NCBI RefSeq assembly: GCF_024594815.1
Contig: NZ_JANJOU010000012.1
Span: 1-64,000 of the forward strand
Direction of reading: 5' to 3'
DNA from: Roseomonas populi
GTDB taxonomy: Bacteria > Pseudomonadota > Alphaproteobacteria > Acetobacterales > Acetobacteraceae
Length of the DNA: 64,000 bases
Below are positions 53,210 through 61,270 of the stretch, piece after piece. Numbering within the stretch: the first letter of the stretch is position 1; each line of letters starts with the position of its first letter. A program made the translations under genes and the position numbers. The notes beneath the pieces are model-generated. The model saw only the letters and a program-made list of their open reading frames with translations, did no database searches and was not told the origin of the DNA.

Positions 53210-53245
53210 GCATCGGGCGTGTTCTCGGACGCCCCTTCCCGATGC
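53210..53245 (+). terminator. Nested inverted repeats between pgi and ABC-F gene
   Basis: GCATCGGG (53210-53217) pairs with CCCGATGC (53238-53245), or alternatively GGGCGT (53215-53220) with ACGCCC (53229-53234). The two foldings share bases, so they could be mutually exclusive. The element is either the pgi terminator or a leader attenuator of the ABC-F gene. Confidence 0.45.
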
Positions 53246-53280
53246 CGGCGCGCCGCGCCGATCCCAGGCCCCGAGTACCC

Positions 53281-54900
53281 ATGATCCGCCTCGATTCCAT
53301 CAGCAAGCAGAGCGGCCAGCAGCTTCTCTTCATCGATGCCTCCGCCGCGCTCCAGCGCGGCGAGAAGATCGGCCTCGTCGGCCCCAACGGCGCGGGCAAG
53401 ACCACCCTGTTCCGCATGATCACCGGGGCCGAGCAGCCGGATGAGGGCCAGGTGCTGGTGGACCGTGGCGTCACCGTCGGCCTCTTCAGCCAGGATGTGG
53501 GGGAGATGTCCGGCCGCACCCCGGTGGCGGAGGTGATGGACGGCGCCGGCGATGTCAGCACGGTCGCGGCCGAGCTGGCCGCGCTGGAGGCCGCCATGGC
53601 GGACCCGGAGACGGAGGACCTGGACGCCGTCATCGAGCGCTTCGGCGAGGTGCAGGGGCGCTTCGAGGAGCTGGGCGGCTACGCGCTGGAGGGCCGCGCG
53701 CAGGAGGTGCTGGCAGGGCTGGGCTTCAGCGGGGAGATGATGGAGGGCGATGTCGGCAAGCTCTCCGGCGGCTGGAAGATGCGCGTGGCGCTGGCGCGCA
53801 TCCTGCTAATGCGCCCGGACGTGATGCTGCTGGACGAGCCGAGCAACCACCTGGACCTGGAGAGCCTGATCTGGCTGGAGGGGTTCCTGCGCGGCTATGA
53901 CGGCGCGCTGCTGATGACCTCGCACGACCGCGAGTTCATGAACCGCATCATCAACAAGGTGGTGGAGATCGATGGCGGCGCGCTGAACTCCTACACCGGC
54001 GACTACGAGTTCTACGAGGCGCAGCGCGCCATGAACGAGCGCCAGCAGCAGGCGCAGTTCGAGCGCCAGCAGGCGATGCTGGCGAAGGAGATCAAGTTCA
54101 TCGAGCGCTTCAAGGCGCGCGCCTCCCACGCCGCGCAGGTGCAGAGCCGCGTGAAGAAGCTGGACAAGATCGAGCGCGTGGAGCCGCCGAAGCGCCGGCA
54201 GACCGTGGTATTCGAGTTCGGCCAGGCGCCGCGATCCGGCGACGACGTGGCGAGCCTGAAGGGCGTGCACAAGCGCTACGGCAGCAAGGTGATCTACGAG
54301 GGGCTGGACTTCCTGGTGCGCCGGAAGGAGCGCTGCTGCGTGCTGGGCACCAACGGCGCCGGCAAGTCCACGCTGCTGAAGCTGGTGGCGGGCTCCACCG
54401 CGCCGGATGCGGGCACCGTCTCGCTCGGCGGCAGCGTGAAGATGGGCTACTTCGCCCAGCACGCCATGGAGCTGCTGGACGGGGAGCGCACCGTGTTCCA
54501 GGCGCTGGAGGATGCCTTCCCGCAGGCCGCGCAGGGATCGCTGCGGACGCTGGCCGGCTGCTTCGGCTTCTCCGGCGACGAGGTGGAGAAGCGCTGCCGC
54601 GTGCTCTCGGGCGGGGAGAAGGCGCGGCTGGTGATGGCGCGCATGCTGTACGACCCGCCGAACTTCCTGGTGCTGGACGAGCCGACCAACCACCTGGACA
54701 TGGCGACGAAGGAGATGCTGATCGCGGCTCTCTCGGACTACGAGGGCACGATGCTCTTCGTCTCGCACGACCGGCACTTCCTGGCCGCGCTGTCCAACCG
54801 CGTGCTGGAGCTGACGCCGGAGGGCATCCACCAGTACGACGGCGGCTACACCGAGTACGTGGCGCATACCGGGCAGGAGGCACCCGGCCTGCACGCCTAG
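53281..54900 (+). CDS. ABC-F ribosome-associated ATPase (YbiT/Uup-like)
   Basis: This 539-residue soluble protein has two ABC domains and no membrane part. The first has NGAGKTTLFRMITG, KLSGGWKMRVALARIL and DEPSNHLDLESL. The second has NGAGKSTLLKLVAG, LSGGEKARLVMARM and DEPTNHLDMATK. Between them lies the charged helical linker (~250-310) that reaches into the ribosomal tRNA exit site in this family. Such proteins relieve stalled ribosomes or adjust translation. Length and linker suggest the YbiT branch. An inverted-repeat leader precedes it. Confidence 0.93.
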   Translation: MIRLDSISKQSGQQLLFIDASAALQRGEKIGLVGPNGAGKTTLFRMITGAEQPDEGQVLVDRGVTVGLFSQDVGEMSGRTPVAEVMDGAGDVSTVAAELAALEAAMADPETEDLDAVIERFGEVQGRFEELGGYALEGRAQEVLAGLGFSGEMMEGDVGKLSGGWKMRVALARILLMRPDVMLLDEPSNHLDLESLIWLEGFLRGYDGALLMTSHDREFMNRIINKVVEIDGGALNSYTGDYEFYEAQRAMNERQQQAQFERQQAMLAKEIKFIERFKARASHAAQVQSRVKKLDKIERVEPPKRRQTVVFEFGQAPRSGDDVASLKGVHKRYGSKVIYEGLDFLVRRKERCCVLGTNGAGKSTLLKLVAGSTAPDAGTVSLGGSVKMGYFAQHAMELLDGERTVFQALEDAFPQAAQGSLRTLAGCFGFSGDEVEKRCRVLSGGEKARLVMARMLYDPPNFLVLDEPTNHLDMATKEMLIAALSDYEGTMLFVSHDRHFLAALSNRVLELTPEGIHQYDGGYTEYVAHTGQEAPGLHA

Positions 54901-54985
54901 GTCCTGGCCGCCCGAGAGGATCGGGGCAGGCTCGCCGGCGATATCGCCGGGGCCGCCCGCCCCATGATCCGCCGGCCGGGGCGCG

Positions 54986-55330
54986 TTACCGGCCTGGGAC
55001 TGTCGCCGTGACCTCGATCGCCGCGTACCAGGCGGCGAGATCGGCGATCTGCCCGTCCGTCAGCTCCCTGGCCACGATGTTCATCTGCTCGTTCTCCCGC
55101 TCCCTGGCGCGATAGGCGCGGAGCTGCGCCGCGACATAGGCCGCATTCTGCCCGGCCAGGTTCGGGGCTTCGGGCAGGGTGGCGATGCCGTCCTGCCCGT
55201 GGCAGCTGGAGCAGACGCCGGCGGCCAGCCGCCGGCCCGCGCGCGGATTTCCCTCCTGGCCTTGCGCGTGGGCGGGGACGGTGGCCGCCCCCGCCAGCAG
55301 CAGCACCGCCAGGACCGCTCCCCGTCGCAT
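54986..55330 (-). CDS. Class I cytochrome c, periplasmic
   Basis: This 114-residue protein has a signal peptide (VLAVLLLAGAATVPAHAQ), one haem motif CSSCHGQDG with axial His, and the distal methionine region NEQMNIVA. It resembles cytochrome c4/c553-type electron carriers. The start overlaps the stop of the sugar dehydrogenase gene (TGATG), so it very likely accepts electrons from that enzyme. Confidence 0.9.
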   Translation of the reverse strand: MRRGAVLAVLLLAGAATVPAHAQGQEGNPRAGRRLAAGVCSSCHGQDGIATLPEAPNLAGQNAAYVAAQLRAYRARERENEQMNIVARELTDGQIADLAAWYAAIEVTATVPGR

Positions 55331-56754
55331 CACCGCCTGCTGCGGTCATAGGAGATGCGGTAGACGGCGCCCGCCATGTCATCCGAGACAAGCAGCGATC
55401 CGTCGCGTAGCACGGCCACGTCCACGGGGCGGCCGAGATACTCGTTCGTCTCCTCGTCCAGCCAGCCCTCGGCAAAGGGCTTCTGCTCCTTCACCGACCC
55501 GTCCGGGTTCAGGAAGGTCACCATCACCCTCGCCCCCACGGGCTCCGTGCGGTTCCAGGAACCGTGCTGGGCGTTGAAGATGGCGCCGCGGTACTCCTCC
55601 GGGAACATCCGGCCGTCGTAGAAGGTGATGCCGAGGTCGGCGGCGTGGTTCTGCGTCTCCACCGCCGGGAAGACCGCATCGGCCGGGGGCTGCGCCTCCG
55701 CGTATTCCCGGGTGCGGACGCGGCCGCCGCCATACCAGGGGAAGCCGAAGTTCTGCCCCGCGGCGGTGATGCGGTTGATCTCGCCGGGCGGGGTGTTGTC
55801 GCCCATGCCGTCCACCTGGTTGTCGGTGAACCACAGCTCGCCGGAGCCGGGCCGGAAGGCGATGCCCACGGAGTTGCGGATGCCGCGCGCATAGACCTCG
55901 CGGTTCTTGCCGTCGCGGTCCATGCGGATGATCCCGGAGATGCCGACCCGGTTGTAGAGCTCCATCTTGGCGGCGGGCGGCACGTTGAAGGGCTGGCCGA
56001 GGGCGATGTAGAGCTTGTTGTCCGCCCCGATCCGGCAGACCCGGGCGCCGTGGTTGAAGCTCTCCTCCGCGGTGGGGACGAGCCCGCCCTGCGGCACCAC
56101 CACCTCCGCCGCCACGTCCGGGCTCTCGTAGAAGAACTCCGCCGCGGGGAAGGCGACGACGCGGTTGTGCTCCACCACGTAGAGGATGCCGTCCGGCGAG
56201 AAGCAGAGACCGTTCGGCACGGAGAAGCCGACGGAGGGGGCGAAGACCTTCACCTCGTCCGCCACCCGGTCGCGGTCGCGGTCCGTCAGCGCCCAGACCC
56301 GCGTCTTGCGGGTGCCGACGAAGACCACGCCCGAGGCGCCGACCGCCATGTGGCGGGCATCCGGCACCACGGCGTAGAGGTCGATCCGGAAGCCCTCCGG
56401 CAGGCGGATGCGCTCGAGATTGCGGCGCAGAGCGTCCGCGCGGCGGCCTTCCTGGGGCACCGTCTCGATCTGCAGGGAGGTGCCGGTGGTGCGGAACTGC
56501 TGCAGGCGGTCGAGGTTGTCGGGCTGCCCCTGGGCCTGATTCGGGGCCTGGCCCTGTCCCGCTCCCTGGGCCCGGCCCGGCACGGGCCCTGGCGCCGGCG
56601 GCCGGACGGAGGGCGGCGTCTCGCCCGGCATGGAACCGCCCGTGTTAGACGGGGTGCCGCGGCCCGGCAGGGGCTGTTGTTGCTGGGCCAGTGCGATCGG
56701 CGCCACCGAGGCCATCAAAAGGCCCGCACCGAGCAGAAACGCCTTCCCTTTCAT
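55330..56754 (-). CDS. PQQ-dependent sugar (sorbosone/glucose) dehydrogenase
   Basis: This 474-residue exported beta-propeller enzyme begins with a signal peptide (FLLGAGLLMASVAPIALAQ). A ~60-residue low-complexity Gln/Pro/Gly linker follows. The propeller is of the Gdh/L-sorbosone dehydrogenase type, with LPEGFRIDLYAVVPDARHMA, FNHGARVCRIG, GIRNSVGIAFRPGSGELWFT then DN, and AAGQNFGFPWYGGG. It should oxidise a sugar or sugar aldehyde using PQQ and pass electrons to the co-encoded cytochrome c. A GGAGGGTAGG site precedes the chosen ATG. Confidence 0.88.
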   Translation of the reverse strand: MKGKAFLLGAGLLMASVAPIALAQQQQPLPGRGTPSNTGGSMPGETPPSVRPPAPGPVPGRAQGAGQGQAPNQAQGQPDNLDRLQQFRTTGTSLQIETVPQEGRRADALRRNLERIRLPEGFRIDLYAVVPDARHMAVGASGVVFVGTRKTRVWALTDRDRDRVADEVKVFAPSVGFSVPNGLCFSPDGILYVVEHNRVVAFPAAEFFYESPDVAAEVVVPQGGLVPTAEESFNHGARVCRIGADNKLYIALGQPFNVPPAAKMELYNRVGISGIIRMDRDGKNREVYARGIRNSVGIAFRPGSGELWFTDNQVDGMGDNTPPGEINRITAAGQNFGFPWYGGGRVRTREYAEAQPPADAVFPAVETQNHAADLGITFYDGRMFPEEYRGAIFNAQHGSWNRTEPVGARVMVTFLNPDGSVKEQKPFAEGWLDEETNEYLGRPVDVAVLRDGSLLVSDDMAGAVYRISYDRSRR

Positions 56755-56968
56755 GAACCTACCCTCCCGTTTTTTGGGCGCCGTAACGAACGCCTTCGGG
56801 AGGATGCGCAGGCTGCTGACACGGCAGCGGTGACATGGCCGTGAGGAAGGAGGCCGGGCCCCTTCGGGCGGGCGGCATCTCGGGGGGGCCGCACCCTTGG
56901 CGCCCGCGGAAGGCGGGTTCAGACTTCCGGCCGTGCGCCCGGGTGGTGCCGCAGGGGGGAGGCGGGTG

Positions 56969-58609
56969 ATGGCGGGTTTCGGACGTCGGGCGATGTGGCC
57001 GCTCGGGCTGGCGACGCTGGCCGCACCGGCCCTGCTGCGGGCGGGCACCGCCGCGGCGCAGGACGGCCCGGTCGCACGCCCGCCGGCCGGCGCGCTGCGC
57101 GGCGCCGCGCCCGACGGGGTGCTGGCCTTCAAGGGCATTCCCTACGCCGCGCCCCCGGTCGGGCCGCTGCGCTACCGCTCGCCCCAGCGCCTGCCCACCT
57201 GGGCCGGGGAGCGGGACGCGACCCGGGCCGGCGCCGCCCCGATCCAGACCATCCCGCCCTGGGCGACCTGGCTCTACGACAGGCCGGCCCAGATGGGGGA
57301 GGACTGCCTCACCCTCAACATCTGGACGCCCGCGCTGGAGGGGCGCCGCCCGGTCATGGTCTGGATCCATGGCGGCGCCTGGCGCACGGGGGAGGGCGTG
57401 GCGGCCGGCAATGACGGCGCCGCGCTGGCCCGGCTGGGCGACGTGGTGGTGGTGACGGTGAACTACCGCCTGGGCGCGCTGGGCTTCCTCGCCCATCCCG
57501 CGCTGAAGGATCCGGAAACGCGCGCGGCGGCGAACTGGGGCGTGCAGGATCAGGTGGCGGCGCTGCGCTGGGTGAAAGTGAACATCGCGGCCTTCGGTGG
57601 CGATCCGGACAATGTCACCCTCTTCGGCCAGTCGGCCGGCGGCACCAGCGTGGCGAACATCGCGCCGAACCCGGCGAACCGCGGCCTGATCCACAAGATG
57701 ATCATCCAGAGCGGCGCCTTCCTGGGCCCGCCCGACCTGCCGGACGTGGCGGGGGCCGCCGCCTATGCCGAGGCGCTGGCCGCAAGGCTGGGAACCACGG
57801 TGCCCGGCCTGCGCGACGCGCCGGCGGAGGGGCTGCACACGGCGGAGCTGGCGCTGGCGCGGGAATGGGGCGCGCAGAATGGCGGGCGCGTGCCGGTGCT
57901 GCCGATCGCGGACGGCGTGGTGATCCCCGCCGTGCCGCGCGGCGCGAGGCTTCCCGCGATGCCCTTGCTGATCGGCACCACGCGGGACGAGGCGGTGTTC
58001 TGGTACGACCTGCTGGACCCTGAGGGGCGCCGGATTCCCGGCCTGCCATCCCCCACCGACGATGCCTCGCTGCTCCGCATGGTGGGCGCGCTGAAGGAGG
58101 GCAGCCGCCCGCGCGCCACGGCCACGGCGGAGGCAGTGGTGGAGGCCTATCGCCGCGCCGCCGCCGGGCGGGGCGGGGCGACGGACCCGAATGCCCTGTG
58201 GATGGCTGCCTACACCGATCTCCGCTTCCGCCTGGACGCGCTGGAGACGGCGCGGCGCCACGCCGCCTCCGGCCAGCCGGCCTTCCTCTACGAGTTCGTG
58301 CATCCCCTGGCCGGGAAGGCGCGGGGCGTGCCGCACTGCGCGGAGATCCCCTTCGTCTTCGGCACCCACACCGATCCCTACTTCGCCGCCAAGTCCGGCA
58401 CGGGGCCTGCCGAGGTGGCCTTGGCGAAGGCGATGATGCAGGGCTGGTCCAGCTTCGCACGGACGGGAGTGCCATCCTCCGACGAAGGCGGGGCCTGGCA
58501 GGCCGTGGCCTCCGGCGGGGAGGGCGTGAACCTGCTCGGGGGCGAGGGCGGCCCGCGCCGCGTCGTGCCCGTGGTGCGGGCGGAGGAGCTGGAGGTCTGG
58601 AACCTCTGA
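56969..58609 (+). CDS. Type B carboxylesterase, exported
   Basis: This 546-residue alpha/beta hydrolase has a signal peptide (MWPLGLATLAAPALLRAG with AQ end). Type B features are GIPYAAPPVGPLRYRSPQ, EDCLTLNIWTP, the oxyanion HGGAW, the nucleophile elbow LFGQSAGGTSVANI (Gln replaces the usual Glu), acid TRDEAVFW and His in PHCAEIPFVFG. It hydrolyses carboxylic esters in the periplasm or outside. GGAGG lies seven bases before the chosen ATG. Confidence 0.9.
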   Translation: MAGFGRRAMWPLGLATLAAPALLRAGTAAAQDGPVARPPAGALRGAAPDGVLAFKGIPYAAPPVGPLRYRSPQRLPTWAGERDATRAGAAPIQTIPPWATWLYDRPAQMGEDCLTLNIWTPALEGRRPVMVWIHGGAWRTGEGVAAGNDGAALARLGDVVVVTVNYRLGALGFLAHPALKDPETRAAANWGVQDQVAALRWVKVNIAAFGGDPDNVTLFGQSAGGTSVANIAPNPANRGLIHKMIIQSGAFLGPPDLPDVAGAAAYAEALAARLGTTVPGLRDAPAEGLHTAELALAREWGAQNGGRVPVLPIADGVVIPAVPRGARLPAMPLLIGTTRDEAVFWYDLLDPEGRRIPGLPSPTDDASLLRMVGALKEGSRPRATATAEAVVEAYRRAAAGRGGATDPNALWMAAYTDLRFRLDALETARRHAASGQPAFLYEFVHPLAGKARGVPHCAEIPFVFGTHTDPYFAAKSGTGPAEVALAKAMMQGWSSFARTGVPSSDEGGAWQAVASGGEGVNLLGGEGGPRRVVPVVRAEELEVWNL

Positions 58610-58617
58610 GGGCCGTG

Positions 58618-58638
58618 CGGGGCGGCCGCGCCGCCCCG
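58618..58638. terminator. Hairpin between convergent esterase and TonB receptor genes
   Basis: An 8-bp stem (CGGGGCGG/CCGCCCCG) with a 5-nt loop lies in the short gap between the two stop codons. It suits termination in both directions. Confidence 0.65.
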
Positions 58639-58646
58639 TCCCGCCT

Positions 58647-60710
58647 TCAGAACCGGAACTGCATCCCGCCATAGACGCTGCGCCCGAAGCCCGGCTCGTA
58701 GATCGCCGAGGCGGCGGTGGCGATCGGGGCGACGGAGGCGCTGGAGATGTAGCGCTTGTCCGTCAGGTTCCGGCCCTCCAGGAACACGGACAGCCCGTTG
58801 CTGAACGTCCAATCCCCGCGCAGGCCGAGCAGCGCGTAGGAATTGCCCTGCACCGTGTTGGCATTGTCCGCGAAGAGGCCGCGCGGCACCCACTCCACAT
58901 TCGGCGCGATGCTGGCGCCGGCGGGGTGGCGGTAGCGCAGCTCCGCCCGCAGCAGGTGGCGCGGCACGCCCGGCAGCTCGTTGTCGCCGTAGCGCGCGTC
59001 GCCGTCGAAGTGGAAGTCGTTCAGCGTGTAGGCGCCGCGGAGCGTCAGGCTGTCGTTCTCCGCCAGCGCGCCGCGCAGCGCGGTCCAGCTTCCCGCGGCC
59101 TCGATGCCCTGGTGGATCGTGCGGTCGGCGTTCAGCGCGAAGCTGGCGCCCGTGCCGGTGGGATCGAAGAGCTGGATCTCGTCCCGGATCCAGGACCGAT
59201 AGAGGGCGAGTTCCCAGCCCAGGGTGCCGGTGCGCCCGCGCGTGCCGATCTCCAGCGTGCGTGCCCGCTGCGCCTTGAGGGATGAGAAGCCGGAGGAGGC
59301 GAGCGGGGTGAGGTCGCTGATCGTCGGCGGCTCCGTGGACCAGGTGAGGTTGGCGAAGGCCTGCCAGGCCGGCGTCACGTCCCACACCGCGCCGATGCGG
59401 GGGTTGGAGTAGCGGTAGGTGGTGGAGCCGGAGCCGTCGCCGTCCGAGAGGAACTTGTCCCGGCTGGCGCGGTAGGCCTCGCCGAGCTGGATCCCCGCCA
59501 CGAGGCCGAGGCTCGGCAGGACATAGACCGTGTCCTGCAGGATAACCGTGTTCGTGCGCGCCCGGTCGGTGGAGGCGTAGGTGAGCCGCCCGGCGTGGCC
59601 GGTGAGGTTGACGTAGCGCCGGTTGTCATGGGTGCCGAGGCCGAAGGTGCCGCCGACGAGGCCGACGTTCCGCAGCCCGGCCACCGTGCCCTCCAGCGTC
59701 AGCCGGGCGAAGCCGTTCACGTCGTCCGTGCGCTGGTCGATGTACTGGAAGATCGGGTGGTCCAGCTCCCGGTGGACGAAGGAGATCCCCGTCTCCAGCG
59801 CCACCCCGGGTGCGATGCGCCAGGTGGTGCGATTGCCCACCCGGTTGCTCTCGATGTTGCGCTGGTAGTCCAGGGCCAGGTTCGCCGCTGCCGCCCGGCG
59901 CGGGTCGGAGAGCGCCAGGGCGCGCGTCAGCGTGCCGGGGATGCGCTGCTCGATGTTGTTGTAGCCGTAGTAGAAGCGGGTCTCCACGTCGTCCGTGATG
60001 CGCCAGCCGACATTGCCGTTGAAGCGGCGGCTGTTGCCGTTGGAGTGGTCGCGGAAGCCCTCCTGGCTCAGCGCGGAGAGGCTGGCCCAGGCGTCGAAGG
60101 CGCCGGATGCCACGCCGTAGGCGGCCTGCGCCCGGTAGAAGCTGTAGCTTCCCGCCTCCCCGCGCAGCAGGGCACCCGGGGCGCTGTGGCCGGTGGGGGT
60201 GACGGCGTTCAGCACCCCGCCGAGCGTCGCGGCGCCGAAGCCGAAGGCGTTGCCGCCGCGATAGACCTCCATGTGGTCGAGGGTGAGGGGATCGAGCTCC
60301 TGGAAGTCGCCGGAGCCGTCGGCCTGGTTCAGCGGAATGCCGTCCTGCGTCAGTTGCACGCCGCGCAGGTGGTTGTTCCGGGCGATGCCGGAGCCGCGGA
60401 TGGAGAGGCGCGAGTCCTCCCCCCATTTCGGCTGGACGAAGACGCCCGGCTCGAACTCCAGCACGTCGCGCAGCGTGGTGACGCCGGCGCGGATGCGGAT
60501 GTCCTCCGCGGGCACGACGGAGACGTTGCCGGGCACCTGGCGCAGCGCCGCCTGGGCATCCGCGGTGTCGCGGGCGGTCAGCGCGCCGGGGGCGCCGCTG
60601 ACGGCGACCTCGGGGACAGGGATGGGGGAGGGCTGGGCGAGCGCGGAGGACAGCGGCAGCGCGGCCGCGAGCAGCGCGGCACCGAGCGGGCCGGCATTGG
60701 GGCGGGACAT
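58647..60710 (-). CDS. TonB-dependent outer-membrane receptor
   Basis: This 687-residue receptor has a signal peptide (LLAAALPLSSALAQ) and a plug domain (~40-160: VSVVPAEDIRIRAGVTTLRD, LSIRGSGIARNNHLRGVQLT, MEVYRGGNAFGFGAATLGGV). A 22-strand barrel follows, ending in FGRSVYGGMQFRF with a terminal Phe. The plug resembles FecA/ferric-siderophore receptors. It lies 66 bases after a small DUF2946-like gene, a pairing often seen with copper or iron uptake. The ligand is not readable from sequence. Confidence 0.93.
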   Translation of the reverse strand: MSRPNAGPLGAALLAAALPLSSALAQPSPIPVPEVAVSGAPGALTARDTADAQAALRQVPGNVSVVPAEDIRIRAGVTTLRDVLEFEPGVFVQPKWGEDSRLSIRGSGIARNNHLRGVQLTQDGIPLNQADGSGDFQELDPLTLDHMEVYRGGNAFGFGAATLGGVLNAVTPTGHSAPGALLRGEAGSYSFYRAQAAYGVASGAFDAWASLSALSQEGFRDHSNGNSRRFNGNVGWRITDDVETRFYYGYNNIEQRIPGTLTRALALSDPRRAAAANLALDYQRNIESNRVGNRTTWRIAPGVALETGISFVHRELDHPIFQYIDQRTDDVNGFARLTLEGTVAGLRNVGLVGGTFGLGTHDNRRYVNLTGHAGRLTYASTDRARTNTVILQDTVYVLPSLGLVAGIQLGEAYRASRDKFLSDGDGSGSTTYRYSNPRIGAVWDVTPAWQAFANLTWSTEPPTISDLTPLASSGFSSLKAQRARTLEIGTRGRTGTLGWELALYRSWIRDEIQLFDPTGTGASFALNADRTIHQGIEAAGSWTALRGALAENDSLTLRGAYTLNDFHFDGDARYGDNELPGVPRHLLRAELRYRHPAGASIAPNVEWVPRGLFADNANTVQGNSYALLGLRGDWTFSNGLSVFLEGRNLTDKRYISSASVAPIATAASAIYEPGFGRSVYGGMQFRF

Positions 60711-60776
60711 GGAAGGGAAATCCTGACGGCATGACGGGGCCGCGCCGGCAGGGGCGCGGCGGCGGGGGCATGGCGT

Positions 60777-61145
60777 TCAGGCGGCGGGCGGTGCCCGTGG
60801 CTGTTGCGGCGGGGCGCGCGGGGGAAGGGGCGGCAGCCCGGCCCGCGTGGGTTCCGGCGGCGGGGCGGGATGGGAGGGGCGCAGCGCCAGCACGGCGGGT
60901 TCCGGCGCCGCCAGCGCCGCCGGGGCGGCGTGCAGGTCGCAGCAGGTGAGGTCCGGCGCGGCCTGGACGGGCCGCCCCTCATCGTCCAGCAGGACGGTCC
61001 GCGTGCCCTCGTGCGTGCAGAGCTCCACCCGCGTGGCGCTGGCCAGTGCCGCCAGGGCGCGCGCGTGCGGCAGCGCCGCCCCGACCCATTGCAGGAGCAG
61101 CAGCAGCGCGACGAACCGCGCGAATCGTGTGACAGGGCTGCGCAC
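60777..61145 (-). CDS. DUF2946-like small exported protein
   Basis: This 122-residue protein has an N-terminal hydrophobic segment (FVALLLLLQWVGAALPHA), cysteines in VELCTHEGTRTVLL and DLTCCDLHAA that could bind metal, and a long Pro/Ala tail. The pattern fits DUF2946-type proteins found beside TonB receptors. The start is GTG. It is the first gene of the receptor operon. Confidence 0.72.
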   Translation of the reverse strand: MRSPVTRFARFVALLLLLQWVGAALPHARALAALASATRVELCTHEGTRTVLLDDEGRPVQAAPDLTCCDLHAAPAALAAPEPAVLALRPSHPAPPPEPTRAGLPPLPPRAPPQQPRAPPAA

Positions 61146-61194
61146 AACTTTCCGTTACCAGAATGTGTCCGGGAAAAGGAGCAGCATCACTCAC

Positions 61195-61212
61195 CATTTC
61201 TTTACGGAAATG
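61195..61212. promoter_or_regulatory. Dyad upstream of the DUF2946/TonB operon
   Basis: CATTTC and GAAATG flank TTTACG, about 50 bases upstream of the DUF2946 start and before mutL on the other strand. A metal-responsive repressor site is possible, but it does not match a canonical Fur box well. Confidence 0.3.
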
Positions 61213-61270
61213 AGAGAGGGTCGCCCCCCGCGGCTTGTGCCGGCGCTGCGGAAGCCCCATCCCTCCCGGC

